DNA of 64,000 nucleotides from positions 71,079,665 through 71,143,664 of the forward strand of contig NC_065570.1 in NCBI RefSeq assembly GCF_937616625.2, read 5' to 3'. Below the pieces are notes generated by a model, which was given only the letters and a program-made list of their open reading frames with translations, did no database searches and was not told where the DNA came from. The stretch is from Mercurialis annua (lineage: Eukaryota > Streptophyta > Magnoliopsida > Malpighiales > Euphorbiaceae). Below are positions 22,513-35,377 of the stretch, piece by piece (positions within the stretch are counted from its first letter, which is position 1; each line of letters begins with the position of its first letter). The position numbers were made by a program, and so were the translations under genes.

Positions 22513-24810
22513 TTAAGAAGAAACTAACTCCGAACTCAATGCTGTAACCACTATAGGACTCTTCACACTGTATTTACCTTCACTGTCAACCCACCTAAGA
22601 TAGCCGAACACTACACTTTCTTTTAACATTGCTGGACCTTCTATCACTAATTTATAACTCAGCTTCTCGTTCTTGCCCTTAAACTCCAACTTGTCTGGTA
22701 CAACACTGACCTTTACTCCATTAATGGCCGTCAGTTTTGCACTGTAACTTAATGTTCCTTCTCCTATGTTGGTCACTGTCCGATGAAATTTTTGTACGGT
22801 GGTCGAACTTTTAGAGTCGTTTGAATTGAAGAAGGCAATGAAAGAAGGGTAGTTAATGTCCAATGAGGGCGAAGAACAATCATTAGACGATGACCTTGTG
22901 ATTATCTTGATTTGCTTCTGAGTGAAATTTAATGCGCAGAGGAGGTTCACGTAATCGGTTGGGTTCATGTCGTAAATCAGACCGGGGTCTAGTGCTTTGC
23001 TAGGGTTAACCTCACCCGCACCCATGTCTAATGGAGTTGCAGGCTGGTTGTTGTTTCCGATATCTTTGATTGGCGTATTAGTGTGATCCTCTGTATCAGC
23101 GGTAGTCATCATGGCTGACCGGATCGCGGCCGGGCTCCAATCAGGATGAGCCTTTTTCACGAGCGCCGCCACTCCTGATAAATGCGGACAAGACATTGAT
23201 GTTCCTGACAGTATATTAAAATTGCTGAATAGCGGTTTTGAACCGATGCTCAAGGCTTCAACGTTGTGCGGCCATGCGGCTAAGATTAACGAACCAGGAG
23301 CCATAATGTCTGGTTTCATAACGTACGGACAACTCGGCGATGGTCCTCTAGAGCTGTAGCTAGCCAGACTCGGAGCTAATTTGCTCCCCAGATTTGTTTT
23401 CTGAAACTCCATTTTTGCATGCGGGCTTTCTCCGCTCTTGATGAAATCTTTGATGGTCTCTCCGTCTTTTCTGCTTACGAAAATTGCCGGAAAACCACTT
23501 TGAATAAACAGTTCAAGATCGGTGAAATTAGTTATGAAGATGCCTCCCGTTATATTAGCACGTCTCAGGTTATCAAATTGGTCATCTAAAGAAGCGTTTT
23601 TATCTTCACACACTACAATTTTTGGTCCGACCTTATTCACCTCCTTGGGATCACTACATGAACCCAAGAAAACAATTGGGGTTTGATTAAAAGAGTAATT
23701 TCCAGGATAAAGAGACTGACCGGTGACGGAAACGCCATTTTCAAGCATTAAAACAGCACTGAATTCGCGGTCGAGCGTACCCGCGGCAACAGTTAGAACC
23801 CAAGGTATACCGTTGTGTAATGTCTGAAGAAATGGGCCTTCATTTCCTGCAGAACTGGATACAAAAATGTTCTTCTCTACAGCAGCAAATGTGGCCAAGG
23901 CAATTGGGTCTTCGTACAAAGGAACACCATCCAAGCCCAAAGAAATGGAAATGACATCCACACCGTCCATTATAGCTTGATCAATTGCAGCAATTATATC
24001 AGCAGTGAAACCACCTTCTTCCCAGAGAGCTTTATACATAGCCACATGAGCCTTCGGAGCCACACCGCTAGCAGTTCCGGCAGCATAGCCGAAGAAAGAG
24101 GCACCTTCCGCAAAATTCCCAGCCGCCGTACTGGAAGTGTGAGTCCCGTGGCCGTCCGTGTCGCGAGTTGAGTTCATAGAAATGGTGATGTTAGGAGTTT
24201 TGGCAACTAAAGCTCTGTTGAAAAATCTAGCTCCGATCAGTTTTCTGTTACACAGCGAAGAATTGAATTGGTTTCCACTTTCACATTCTCCTTTCCATCT
24301 TTTCGGAATCTCCGATATTCCCTTTTCACTGTAGCTCTCACTTTCCGGCCATATACCGGTATCCACAACTCCGATAATCACACCCTCACCATAATTCGTC
24401 GACTGCCACGTCCCTGAGTTGCCGTTGAGGCCAAGAAACGTAGGCGAACGAGTCGTGTCGAGTTTGACAGGCAAGTCTTTAGTGGCAGAAATGAACCCTG
24501 GAGAATTTTTCAATACCTCAAGCTCAGAAAGAGATAGATGAGCACTAAAGCCATTGATAACGTGAGTATAAGTATAAAGAAGTTTAGAAGAGAAAAGTGA
24601 AGCAGAATCAGTGTTTCGGGTTTTAGACTCTGCGAAAGCCGAAGAGAGAGTTGCTAAGTACCAGCTATGATGGTTAGAGAAGGGTTTGGGCATGGCGGAC
24701 AAATCCATGTGAACAATATAATTGTCAGTTTGTGCTAATGTAGGGCTGAAGAGTGAGAAATTGATAAAAGAAATGCATAAGCAATACAGAATATTGTAAT
24801 GTGTAGCCAT
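22513..24810 (-). CDS. Subtilisin-like serine protease, SBT1.9-like (copy C)
   Basis: Intronless, 765 residues: signal peptide (about 1-26), I9 propeptide (YIVHMDLSAMPKPFSNHH onward) and S8 catalytic domain with Asp150 (GVVDTG), His221 (GHGTHT), Asn323 (SAGNEGP) and Ser538 (SGTSMSCPH). A protease-associated insert with an unusually acidic, Asn-rich start follows, then an Fn3-like C-terminus (HRTVTNIGEGTLSYSA). All catalytic residues are intact. It is colinear with copies A and B but more diverged, so it is the older member of the tandem array. Predicted role: secreted protease of the cell wall space. A TATA box precedes it. Confidence 0.95.
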   Translation of the reverse strand: MATHYNILYCLCISFINFSLFSPTLAQTDNYIVHMDLSAMPKPFSNHHSWYLATLSSAFAESKTRNTDSASLFSSKLLYTYTHVINGFSAHLSLSELEVLKNSPGFISATKDLPVKLDTTRSPTFLGLNGNSGTWQSTNYGEGVIIGVVDTGIWPESESYSEKGISEIPKRWKGECESGNQFNSSLCNRKLIGARFFNRALVAKTPNITISMNSTRDTDGHGTHTSSTAAGNFAEGASFFGYAAGTASGVAPKAHVAMYKALWEEGGFTADIIAAIDQAIMDGVDVISISLGLDGVPLYEDPIALATFAAVEKNIFVSSSAGNEGPFLQTLHNGIPWVLTVAAGTLDREFSAVLMLENGVSVTGQSLYPGNYSFNQTPIVFLGSCSDPKEVNKVGPKIVVCEDKNASLDDQFDNLRRANITGGIFITNFTDLELFIQSGFPAIFVSRKDGETIKDFIKSGESPHAKMEFQKTNLGSKLAPSLASYSSRGPSPSCPYVMKPDIMAPGSLILAAWPHNVEALSIGSKPLFSNFNILSGTSMSCPHLSGVAALVKKAHPDWSPAAIRSAMMTTADTEDHTNTPIKDIGNNNQPATPLDMGAGEVNPSKALDPGLIYDMNPTDYVNLLCALNFTQKQIKIITRSSSNDCSSPSLDINYPSFIAFFNSNDSKSSTTVQKFHRTVTNIGEGTLSYSAKLTAINGVKVSVVPDKLEFKGKNEKLSYKLVIEGPAMLKESVVFGYLRWVDSEGKYSVKSPIVVTALSSELVSS

Positions 24811-24862
24811 TGATGATGAGCAAGGTTAGGATTTTAATACAAGTGTAAAGCTGTGTGCATGT

Positions 24863-24871
24863 GTTTATATA
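24863..24871 (-). promoter_or_regulatory. TATA box of subtilase copy C
   Basis: TATATAAAC on the minus strand about 53 bp before the ATG at 24810, the same nonamer and near-same spacing as copy A. Confidence 0.6.
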
Positions 24872-24879
24872 GACATTTT

Positions 24880-27800
24880 GAAGCTGAAGATACCTCTCAA
24901 TTATTTGTTATCCGAACTAGTTTCTTAAATAAAACCAATTATTGATTGATTTTATCAAACATAACTATGATTAATCACTCAGTTTTCTCTTCTAAGTTGA
25001 TTGTTACCGCTAATATAAATAGATTAAGAGATGGGGTTGACTTGGTATTTGACTTGGGTAGAAAAAGAAAATAGCGGTAATGAATGAAGCTTGAAAGAGG
25101 TTGACACTCATGAAGAAATTGAAGGTTATAAGTTAGAGAATATCCTCACGGCTAAGTTAGTGGATAAAATATAAGAAGAGAAGAGATGGGACATTTGGCT
25201 TTGTATTGTGGGTATGGACCGCTTTGATTACTGGTGTACATCTTCGCGTGCAAAAAAAGTTTAACTTATCAAAAACAAAACTATCCTTATCAAATTTGCA
25301 AATTGAAGTTTGAGAATTGATTAAAATTCTTATACAAAAATACTTTCATAGAATCTCCCTCGATTTTCCTGATTAAAGGTTGGATAGGAAATATGCTTAT
25401 AGTTATGAGCCCACCACCATGTGCATTTATATATGTCCTTTTCAAAATGTACATTTTTTTAATCAAATATAAAATTATATCAGATATTAGGTGTTAGTGT
25501 TAGTACTATTTTAAAATTTATTTTAATTCAACCTAATGGCTGCAAAGGGGTGGGTTGAACCACGCCCTCTAAATGATGCAATGTTGAGTGTTGCCATCCG
25601 AGCCAACATTCACTTGTTATTCAAAATGTGCATTCGAAGTTATAAAGATGTATTCTTTTGGAAATAGAACTAAACAAATTGTTATGTTTAATTTTTAGTT
25701 TACTTCAGTTTTTCTGATTTGTTTTGAAATAAAATTTAATAGGATATTATTTATATCTTAAACCGAATCATGAAATAAACAAAAGTTATTGTATTAAATA
25801 GAATTAAATCAAATTTATCGGTTCGATTTAGTTGGATGTTTGTACTTCTAATCCTATAAGTTGCAAGATTAATTACCCTAAAGTAATTTTGATGAAAAAT
25901 ACTAATAGTCCGAAAAGGAAACTACAAGCATAAATGGACCCCTAATGGCCATGCAGCAAAAGAAACTTATAATTGATTGGTTGACAGTAATATCTTGGTC
26001 CGCTATTTGGTTACATATCGTTTCTGAGTCTAAGGATTTACTAGAAAACAAGGACAAACGAATGAAGTCTCAAAACGTTTACAAGTTAATGCGTTCATTA
26101 TTTGAAAGCTCAAATTAATAAAATTTGCATTATTTATTCATGGAATAAATTATACTACTACTACTACTAGTTTACTCCAAGCAAACTGAATTTTGACACA
26201 TTGCACGTTACTAAAAACACAATTATGTGTCTGTTGTGATATGATCAATCTGTATTTTCCTATTTACTATTAAGGGATGTTTTGTATTATAGTTGAATAA
26301 AAATTACATTAAACTTTTAAGATAAAATGAAACCTACCCACAATTTTAATATTTTTAAATATATATCATGATCTCTAAATTTTTTACATTTTGATCTATC
26401 ATCTTTCAAATTTTTGCCAAATATATCTATAAATTATTTAAAAAATGACATATTGCAAGATTACATTTGTCACTTATGATAAATTTTGTACATATAGACA
26501 AATAATATTGCGCCACATTAGCTCAAAACAAGTAATTGATAAATTTGATAAAATTAAAAAGATAATGTACGAAACTAATAAGATTTAAAGATTGTACTAT
26601 ATTTGACAAAAATAAAAAAATATGGCTAGATAAATCCATTTTGAATTGAAGATTTTTAAAATTCATAAATTTTAAAATAATTTGTGAAATTTATGAATAT
26701 ATAAATTTTACTGTTTAGAATAAATTTACTTTTTCCGTTTTTTTTGTCTATTTAAAGTATAACACACAAATTAAAAGTTCTCTTTGTGTTTCAAATTATG
26801 AGAGTGAAGACTAATTTAACCATGCTAATCAATAAATGATTTGATTCATTACATGGTATAATTATGAAGAGGGTAAATTTAAAAAATAATGGTAAAACTC
26901 ATCTTGAATTTTTAAATGAACAAGTAATTGCAAACAAATGAATTTGGCTAGATGAACAAGAAAATAAAACGGATGGAGGAAAATTCATAAATTTATAAGG
27001 GTATATTTGAAATAATTAAATGTTAACGCAATCCACCATTCATAAAAATGATGGATTCCAACTTGCCCATCTAAGAGGTGATATTTGAATTAGGAAGTTT
27101 GCCAGTTTGGAATAAGATTTTTTTTTTTAAAAAAAATCCGTAGGCTTTATGTTATTTTTCTATACTAAATAATAAATCTCGGTGAAATTCATGAATTTTA
27201 CAAATTCATATATTTTATTTCTTCAAAATCATCAATCCAAATGGTCTCTTAGAAAACTATCAATTGAAAAAAAATAGATATTTATATTTTACAAATAAAT
27301 AAATTAAATAAAATAAACAATTAAAAAAATAAAATTACTTTCTTAACTTTAAAGAACAATCTCGAATATTTTTATGTTCCGATATAATTTTATATTTTAT
27401 TTTTATCACACGATTTCAAAAAATATATAGTATTAATGTAAATTTTTATAAGCTTATGTATATTTTTATTGTATTTTTATCTAATACTATTACTGATTCA
27501 TTTTTTGAGATAATAGCAATAAATTTTAGTTAATTTGTGGGCTTTAAATAAAAATAATACAGAATAATATGTTATATCTTAAATGTATAAGCGTTAAACA
27601 CATTTTGATAGGTCGTGGTTTAAATTTTTCTATAAGTGCTTTTTTTCTAATAGTAAAAAATAATATAAAAATAATAATTTTAAAAAATAATTTACTAAAA
27701 ATCAGAAACATTTATGAAAAAAAATAGAAAAAAAAATTCTATCATAATCCTAAATAGTTAAACTATATAATGAAGTTGAATTTAGTTTTAGCTTGGTACT

Positions 27801-30800
27801 TGTGTATTTAGTTTTCTTTCTTTTTCTCTTTTTAAACTATTCATGTACATGTAGTTTTGTTTCTTTTTCTGTTTTTAAATTATTAAAATATCTTTGTTAT
27901 TTTTCATGCATACTAAAAAACATTAGAACACACTTTCGTTATTTTTAAATATGAACCTTTTGAGTTTTAAAAATATTTTATATCATATAATTGTTTAAAA
28001 AAATTCAGTTTTTTTACCTAATACAACATTATTTAATTCAATCTATTTATTTAAAAACATAATTACTTTTATGAAGACTTTTATTATTTTTAGACTTTCT
28101 ATGTTTTTTTTGTTTTTTCTCATCTTCCCAATAAATCAAATTAATTTTTTTAAAAATGTACAAAATAAATAATGAATGAATAATAATTAATAAGAATAAT
28201 ATAATAATATTAGTGTAAATTATTCTTAATTTGTATGCCTCACTCCAAAACGACATGTAATTAAGAATTGAGGGAGTACTTTTTTTTGCCTTCATCAATC
28301 ATTCTTTGAAACTATATATACTTTTTTTTGAAGATGAAACTATATATACTTGTAAATGTATTTTACTATAAAAATTAAATAAAGGATAAAAATGAGAAAT
28401 TAAACTAAAAAGGTACAATAGAACTTCTTAAATGAAACACAAAAATAATAATAAAGAGACTTCTTAAATAAGATAGAGAATATATATCTTAAATTGAGAA
28501 ATAAATAGGAAAAAATTTATTTGAAATTAATTACTTATAATGATATTATTATTTGTCAATTAATTTTTTGCATAAGATAGAGAAGAAGATCGCTACTGCA
28601 GTGTTAAAAAGAATAAATTTGATGACACATAAATGAAAAATACTCAATTGCGCTAATTAATGAGGAAAACATAATTTAGTTAATAAAAAATATAGTACTG
28701 AATAAAAAGTTCATGTATTTTTTACTTATGAATTAAAGTAACATCATAGAAATACACTATAATTCTATTTGATTTAGAAGTCATTTTAGTTTAAAAAATA
28801 TTTGTATTATAATAGCTTTTATTGAAAAAGTTATCTCGTTAATCGATTATAAATAATACATCTAATTATTTATAGTAAATTTTTATTCACTATAATACTC
28901 ATATTATATTACAATTTTAAATTTTGGTAATGATATAAGTGTGAGATGTGAGATATCCAAATTACGCTCGACCTAGAAAATAGGTCCAATTATAAATTAC
29001 AATATCCAATTATGAGTTATTTCTTATTAAGAGGAAATCAATTATGAGTGTTTTGTTTACATATTCATATTTTATTGAGATGATTTTTATTGGATGTCTA
29101 TCTTTTTTTTGTGATTAGTGGATGATTTAAATTTTATTGTATGTGAATATAAAATTTATTACCAAATCATGAAAATCTCTTATTTGTATTATTTTACCAT
29201 CACTATTAATTAGCAAAAAATATTTTTACTACTAAAAATACTAAAATTGTTACTTTAAAAATACATGGGAAATTCTAACCTAGACCTAGTAATAAAATTT
29301 AAATCGTAACATGTTGCTAATAAAATGTTGTCGTAAATAATTATTAAAAAAAATACATATTTGTTTGTCAGATAAATTTCTAATTTAAATATCTAACAAA
29401 TGGTTTTGCATTCTGCTGCATATGTCAATTCCATTAGAGAAAAAATTAAATTATGATCACTCAAAATTTCACCAAATTTAAGCATTCATAATCTTTTAAA
29501 ATGGAAAAGAGAATATCATCATATATGGAATTGGAGTAGTAATATCTGTTTTGTCCTAATTATTTAGGAGAAAGAAACAAAACAAATTGTACTGTCATGT
29601 GCGGTAGAATGGGAAACAAATTACAGAGTAGCCTAAGTCATACTCTAGTATGGCCTTGATAGTATTGTCCATAATGGACTGAGAAGCAAGCTATGAACCT
29701 TCTCCGTAAATTTCATCCATTAGAGGACTAGACAAACTAATTGGATGGATATTTTTTTCACCAACATACAGATTCATATTAAGTTCAAAAGCAAAGCAGT
29801 TACAAGTGTAAGTCTCGGAATAAAGAATATGACGCCTACACTACTAATACAAAAAAACCCATCGGAAATTGTCTTACAAACTTTAAAAATTAAAATTACA
29901 TTACTGCGATGTAATTATATAAATCCTTTGATTCTTAAAGAATATGCAAAATTGATGAAATTAACGGAAATCAGCAACAAACAAGCTTGAAACATCACAA
30001 AACTTGAATGAACAGAAAAACATAACCGAACGACGAAATTAATTAAGAATCGGTACATGTGATCGTATATAACTCCAAGGTCTTGATAAAATTCTAAAAA
30101 TATCATCAACATAAAACACATAGCACATCCAATATTTACTACGGATAAATTTATTCAAAAAAAACATTAAAAATACACATAAAATATAAACATATGGATG
30201 AAAAAACGGTAAAATTCCGGTCTAGACCGGATATCACCGTTTCCCATCCCAAAAAAACAACCCAGTGGATAAACCGGAGAAAGATGAGCTCACCGCCTAT
30301 AATTTTTTTATTTTGCTGTTAGCTTAATTGGATGGTTAGTTTTCAAAAGGTTTAATATTACTAAAATTTCACTTTTTAGAATTTTTTAGAAATTTATTCA
30401 CTTTACAGAAAAATTATTCATTTTTTCAAAAGCAATATAATTGAATTTATGTGATAATGCCAAATTCGTATTAAATATGAAATTATTATTTATCCAAACC
30501 ACGTGATATCTTAAACGAACTTTTACTTTTATTTTTTAAAAAAATATACATTCAATTGTCATATAGGTATAATTAAACAGATTTTAAATTTTGACCAAAT
30601 TATGATAGATTTTCAAAAGTTATAAAAAAAACTGTTAAACTCTTTCAAAATATCAATTAAAAAACAATTGCAGTATTATTAATTAATGAGTGGTTATTCT
30701 ATACAACCCTTACGGTGCCATGCCATTTTTGAAATAAATCAATGTACATTTGCGACAATTTTTTTTATTGTTTATTTATTTTATTAATAAATAATCTACA

Positions 30801-33182
30801 TGACTAACACATTATTGATTTTGTATTGTATAATTTTTTTTAATAATGAGACGGCTTCTATGCCTTTGAAGCTGAAATTGTAACCTAGCTTCATGGGTCC
30901 TCTTAAACTTAAAGGAGGAAATGAAAAAAAAAAATCCACAATCTTTAGATAGAACAAGGGATATAAAATGAAGTTTAAATTTAAAAAATCATAAAAAAAT
31001 GATAAAAAGATTTTTTTAAATAAGATGGGATGAGTAGTTTTTTCTTTTTAAGTTTAATAGCTATAAAATTCTCACATTTGACCTTTTCATTTCAATCTAA
31101 ACATTTAAAAAAATTAATTTAATCTAATTTTAATAAACACGCTTTCTTATAATCAACTAAATATATCTATATGTAAAAGATTTAAATCTTTTCAATTTTC
31201 TATTTACATTCCAGTTTTTCATTTTTAACCAAAAAATATTTATCAAAATTAATTATAATTAAATATATTAATCGGAATTGTGTCAAAAATTGGCATCTTT
31301 AAAAATTTGAGATATAAATAATTAAAAGAGACCAACATTTTTGATTGATTGTATTGTCTTTTAATAAGTGTAGAAAGGAAATTTTTATAGTCAAGTCAAG
31401 TGACACAGTTTTTATTTCTTAACGAGGACACCTTGGCAGTGAGGGGATAGGGTCTATTCTAAGGGCATCTTCCAAGAAAGTCACCAAAATTAGACCACTT
31501 GGAAAAATCATCTAATTATAATTTTTTTTATAATAATTTATTGTTTAATTTATTTTTATTTAATTAAAGACTTAAATATTAATAAACATTATTTATTTAA
31601 AATATTATAGAATAAATTTACAGACAATAATATCGAATTAATTTAATTAAATATATTTTTAAAATAAAATATTAAAATTGATCTAAAATATTATATAAAT
31701 ATTTTTACGAGACGAGAACTAACATAAAAAAATAAAACATACAATATTACATAATCAAAAAATATTGTATATTTAGTCAAATATATTAATAATTTGATAA
31801 ATTAATACGAAAAGGCTCATATTGAACTTTGTAATGTACTAGTAGAGCATTTCCGAATGCTTCATAATCATCGTGAGGATTAATTATGTTTTAGCCTTTT
31901 TATTATATCAATTTAAATAACCTAATAGTATAATATTTATTTTCAATAATTTTAATATAAATTAAATTTTAAATAATTTAATATTTATAATAAAAATATT
32001 TACTAGCATTTGATATTATAAATATTAACAGTATTACACACACACACACATAAATTTATAAATATAATTGATAAAAAGTGTATAAGCGTGGAGATAGATC
32101 TCCTAAAGTCTAAGGTAAATCGGATTTGTTTAGAAATGAGTGCACGGGCGGAGTCCGTCAGGTTGTTCTTAAGGGGGATCCTGGTCCCTCCCAGAATAAT
32201 TATTGGCTTAAAAAAGCCTCTTAATAATTATTGGACCCTCTTGATTGTTTTCTTTTTTTCTTTTTTAATTTTCTTTTTTAAAATATAGTTATTATATTGA
32301 GATTTTTATATAGTTTGGTCCTCCTCTTAAATTCTCTATAGTTCCCCCTTGAATGGATGAATGGTTCGCAGAGTTGGTATTAGGATGCTCGTTAAAGTTT
32401 TTTTGGATGAATAGATGCTTGTTAAAGTTAAAAGATCTTTAAGATAATAAAAATGAAAAAAAGATATTAGATGTTGAATTGGGTGATTCTGATTGGAATA
32501 AATTTACTGATAAAAATTCAGTGATTACCATTAAAAATGGCCTAAATTATACCTAAAGATCAACGGTTCAATCTTGCTCTGCAACCTTTAAAGTTGATAA
32601 TTGTAATGGCTTATTGTAAACAAAAATTCAAATTCTTGCGCATATTTACAATTTAAACCAATTTTTTTGATTTTTATAATGTTATTCCAATTTTATTCTA
32701 TTTTATTTTTGTGCAATTCTATTCTATTGTTTTCTAATCAATCTAACTGTCCCAATTTTAAGTTAAACTTATATGCTAACTCCGTCATTAGCAAAACACA
32801 TTTTTCGCAATTTTAAAATTTAACTACTAATCTAAAAGAAATCGAAAACAACATTAAAATTTGATTAATCTAAATTCTCTAATTTTTGGTGGTCGAAGAA
32901 AAAAAAAAGCAAGTTTGAAGCGAAAAATGATTAGAAAAGTCAAATAAACGAGGTGAAAGATTAAAAAAATAGATAAAATTGCAATGAAATTGTTAAATTA
33001 GAATAATATTTAAATATTTAAGAGTTTGGTTTAAATTGCAATGAAATTGTTAATTGTTAAGGGTTAAAATCAAATTTAAGTTGCTAGGCTCTGGTAATGA
33101 GCCATTCTGTAAGTTGGCAATTATTATTTGAATAAGAACTTCTAATGAATTCTGATTATTAAAATCATATGGAGATCAATTT
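24880..33182. other. Long AT-rich gene-free region
   Basis: About 8 kb with no recognisable gene, tRNA or rRNA. Simple repeats are visible: a CTA/ACT triplet run near 26154-26170 and an AC dinucleotide run near 32035-32051. Around 32140-32370 a GC-richer patch (ggcggagtccgtc ... cccccttgaatgg) could be an old hAT remnant, but the ends do not pair convincingly. Open frames here (28047-28298, 29745-29990, 32088-32288) are low in complexity and match no family I know. Confidence 0.5.
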
Positions 33183-33538
33183 TGAACAAAGTTTCAACGC
33201 GCCCTCTGAACTTGTGACACAGGATCATTTAACTCTATTTATATTTTTTTTGAACAACTAACCCCAAAACTTTTCATTTTTGGATCAAATAACCCCATAA
33301 TTGTATTTTTAAAATGCGTAAAATACAAATCGGAGGTGAGAGATGCAAAAGCATAATTAGATACTTCCCTAATTGTTGCGATATAATTATCCTAAATTCA
33401 TTTTTTGAAATAAAAATATAAATTATTGGGCTATTTGACCCAAAAATAAAGAGTTTTGAGGTTAGTTGCTCAAAAAAATATAAATTGCGTTAAATGATCT
33501 CGTGTCACAGGTTCAGGGAGCGCGTTGACCCTTTGTTC
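33183..33538. mobile_element. Foldback MITE, about 356 bp, 9-bp TSD
   Basis: Left arm (gaacaaagtttcaacgcgcc..ctgaacttgtgacacagg) and right arm (cgtgtcacaggttcaggga..gcgcgttgaccctttgttc) are inverted copies. Flanks gatcaattt (33174-33182) and gatctattt (33539-33547) match at 8 of 9 bases. Its termini differ from the GGSYNAAT group. Confidence 0.75.
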
Positions 33539-33575
33539 GATCTATTTTCATGCATTATTGAGACCATAGTTAACT

Positions 33576-33766
33576 GGATTGGGATTCTCTCAAGTCATTT
33601 TGAACTTGAGTGGGTCATGTTCACGATCTACACCATTCGTTGTAAAATGAATGGTGTAGATTAAAAAAGTAAAATTTTAATCAAATTACTATACACCGTT
33701 CATTGTACGGTGTAGATCGTGAACATAACCCCCTCAAGTTCATTTAAACGTGAGAGAATCTCAATT
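33576..33766. mobile_element. Foldback MITE, 191 bp, 11-bp flanking repeat
   Basis: Terminal inverted repeats (gggattctctca / tgagagaatctca, then gaacttgag / ctcaagttc and gttcacgatctacacc / ggtgtagatcgtgaac) cover most of the element. The direct repeat catagttaact occurs at 33565-33575 and 33767-33777. The right copy ends about 10 bp before the subtilase pseudogene's stop, so the element abuts its 3' end. Confidence 0.75.
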
Positions 33767-33787
33767 CATAGTTAACTTAACGCCATT

Positions 33788-35325
33788 TCAAATTACACAT
33801 CCAACTCGTCCAAAGCGAACAAGAGATAAAATTACAATTGGGCTCCTGACTGTAAGATTTCCATTCACTTCAGTCCAGAAAATGGAACCAAAAGTCACCC
33901 TTCCTTTCATATTCCAATACCTGAGAGTGGGCCTATAGCTCTTCATGTCGTATTTATTTCTGAAAACTAAAGTGTTAGGCCAGACAGTAACCGTGGCATC
34001 CTCTGGTGCAATCACCTCAGCTTTATAAGTGGCAGCACCGTCACCTACATTGGGGACAATCCTTTCGAACTTCCGGGTTAAGGTTACTGCCGATGATGTT
34101 TTGTTGTCATACAGAGCAATAAATGATGGATAGTTGAGATCAGAAGAAGGGTTTGAACAATGGTATCTGTTTGATCTTGTGATGGTTAAAATATGTTTGT
34201 TGGTGTAATTCATGGAGCAAAGAAGGTTGACATAGTCTTGTGGTGAGGCATCATAAATCAGACTCGGGTTTAGTGCTCGGTTAGGATCAATCTGGCCAGC
34301 TCCCATGGCTAAAGGAGATGCATAACCGAGGTTGGCATCTCCGTTGTCTCTGATTAGATTTTGAGTGTTGTCTAATGGGTTTGTTGTGGTGATCATCGCA
34401 GACCGGATAGCTGCTGGGCTCCATTCCGGGCGTGCACTTTTCAGGAGTGCAGCTATGCCAGAAGAATGTGGACAAGCCATTGATGTTCCAAAAAGAAGTG
34501 CAAAATCACTTGGTAAAACTATATTTAACCCAATTCGAGCTGCATTTGCAATTGGAATCCAAGAGGCCAAAACTTGCGATCCGGGCCATTATATCTGGTT
34601 TTAAGACTCCAGGACAGCTCGAAGAAGGATCTCTGGGAGTGTAAATAGCTGCAGCAGGAGCAGGCTTGGTGCCAAGAATGGTTTGCTGGAACTTCATGCT
34701 AGTTGAAGGGTTCTTATCGGTTGTGGCGTACTTGATGACAGCGGGTGCATCATTGGGGCTAATCACCAGTGTTTTTAAAATCGAACCGGTGGCTGAACCG
34801 GTTCAACTGGTCTAATGACCGGTTCAACCGGTTTAATAAATTTAAAAAAATTAAAGAAATTCTGGTTCACCGGTTTTTTATCGGTTCAATCCGGTTCAAT
34901 ACCCGGTTTTTTATCGGTTCATATCGGTCCAATCCGGTCTAACTAAAAGATCCGGTTTTTTTGCCTTTTCAGACCGGATCACTGGCCGGTTCGCGGTCCA
35001 ACCGGCCGGTCCGGTCCGGTTTTTAAAACACTGCTAATCACGACTGCAGGAGTTACAATTTCATCTAATTCAGATATCACCTGAGAATCTAAATAAAAAC
35101 AGCAGCTGCCACATTTGGTGAGGCTGCAATAGCATTCTTTTGATGAAAGAAATGGCCAATATCGCACAAAATGACAGCATAAGGAGCTTGAGACAATAAT
35201 TCAGTGGAATTGCAAGCTGAAAAGGTCTTGTTATAAATCAGTGGTAAGTCATCAACCAAAGAGTTAGCTGGAAACAAAGTCCACGCTGTGATGATTTTGC
35301 CATTGCCAAGGGATAAATAATTTTT
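33788..35325 (-). pseudogene. Broken SBT3-like subtilase, 5'-truncated, split by a hAT MITE
   Basis: Homology on the minus strand runs from about 35325 (LGNGK-TLFPANSLVDDLPLIYNKT) through a protease-associated region, then SELDEIVTPAVVIS, the insertion, SPNDAPAVIKYATTDK, PGVLKPDIMA, LFGTSMACPHSSG with the catalytic Ser, and the Fn3 domain to VRSPIV. The signal peptide, propeptide, Asp, His and oxyanion Asn regions are absent. There is a frameshift near 35090, another near 34580 in the PDIMAPGSQ region, and the Ser before GTSM has become Phe. The words match tomato SBT3-type proteins better than copies A-C. A Helitron lies about 50 bp upstream of the break. Non-functional as a protease. Confidence 0.9.
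34767..35033. mobile_element. hAT MITE inserted in the subtilase pseudogene, 267 bp, 8-bp TSD
   Basis: Starts CAGTGTTTTTAAAATCGAAC and ends GGTTTTTAAAACACTG. Perfect 8-bp TSD ctaatcac at 34759-34766 and 35034-35041. The interior consists of ACCGGTT-type repeats. Removing the element and one TSD copy rejoins the subtilase frame across ...VVIS|PNDAP..., so the insertion point is exact. It belongs with the element at 16783. Confidence 0.92.
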
Positions 35326-35377
35326 AGCTTACTCTTTTGAATATGCTTAGTAGGAAGACTAGAATAATATATTATAA

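Noticed and set aside
28047..30121. Small open frames at 28047-28298, 29745-29990 and 29915-30121
   Set aside because: Low-complexity, AT-driven and without recognisable motifs or gene context.
30214..30243. Short palindrome ccggtctagaccgg
   Set aside because: Isolated 14-bp palindrome without TSD or flanking structure; expected by chance in 64 kb at this level of scanning.
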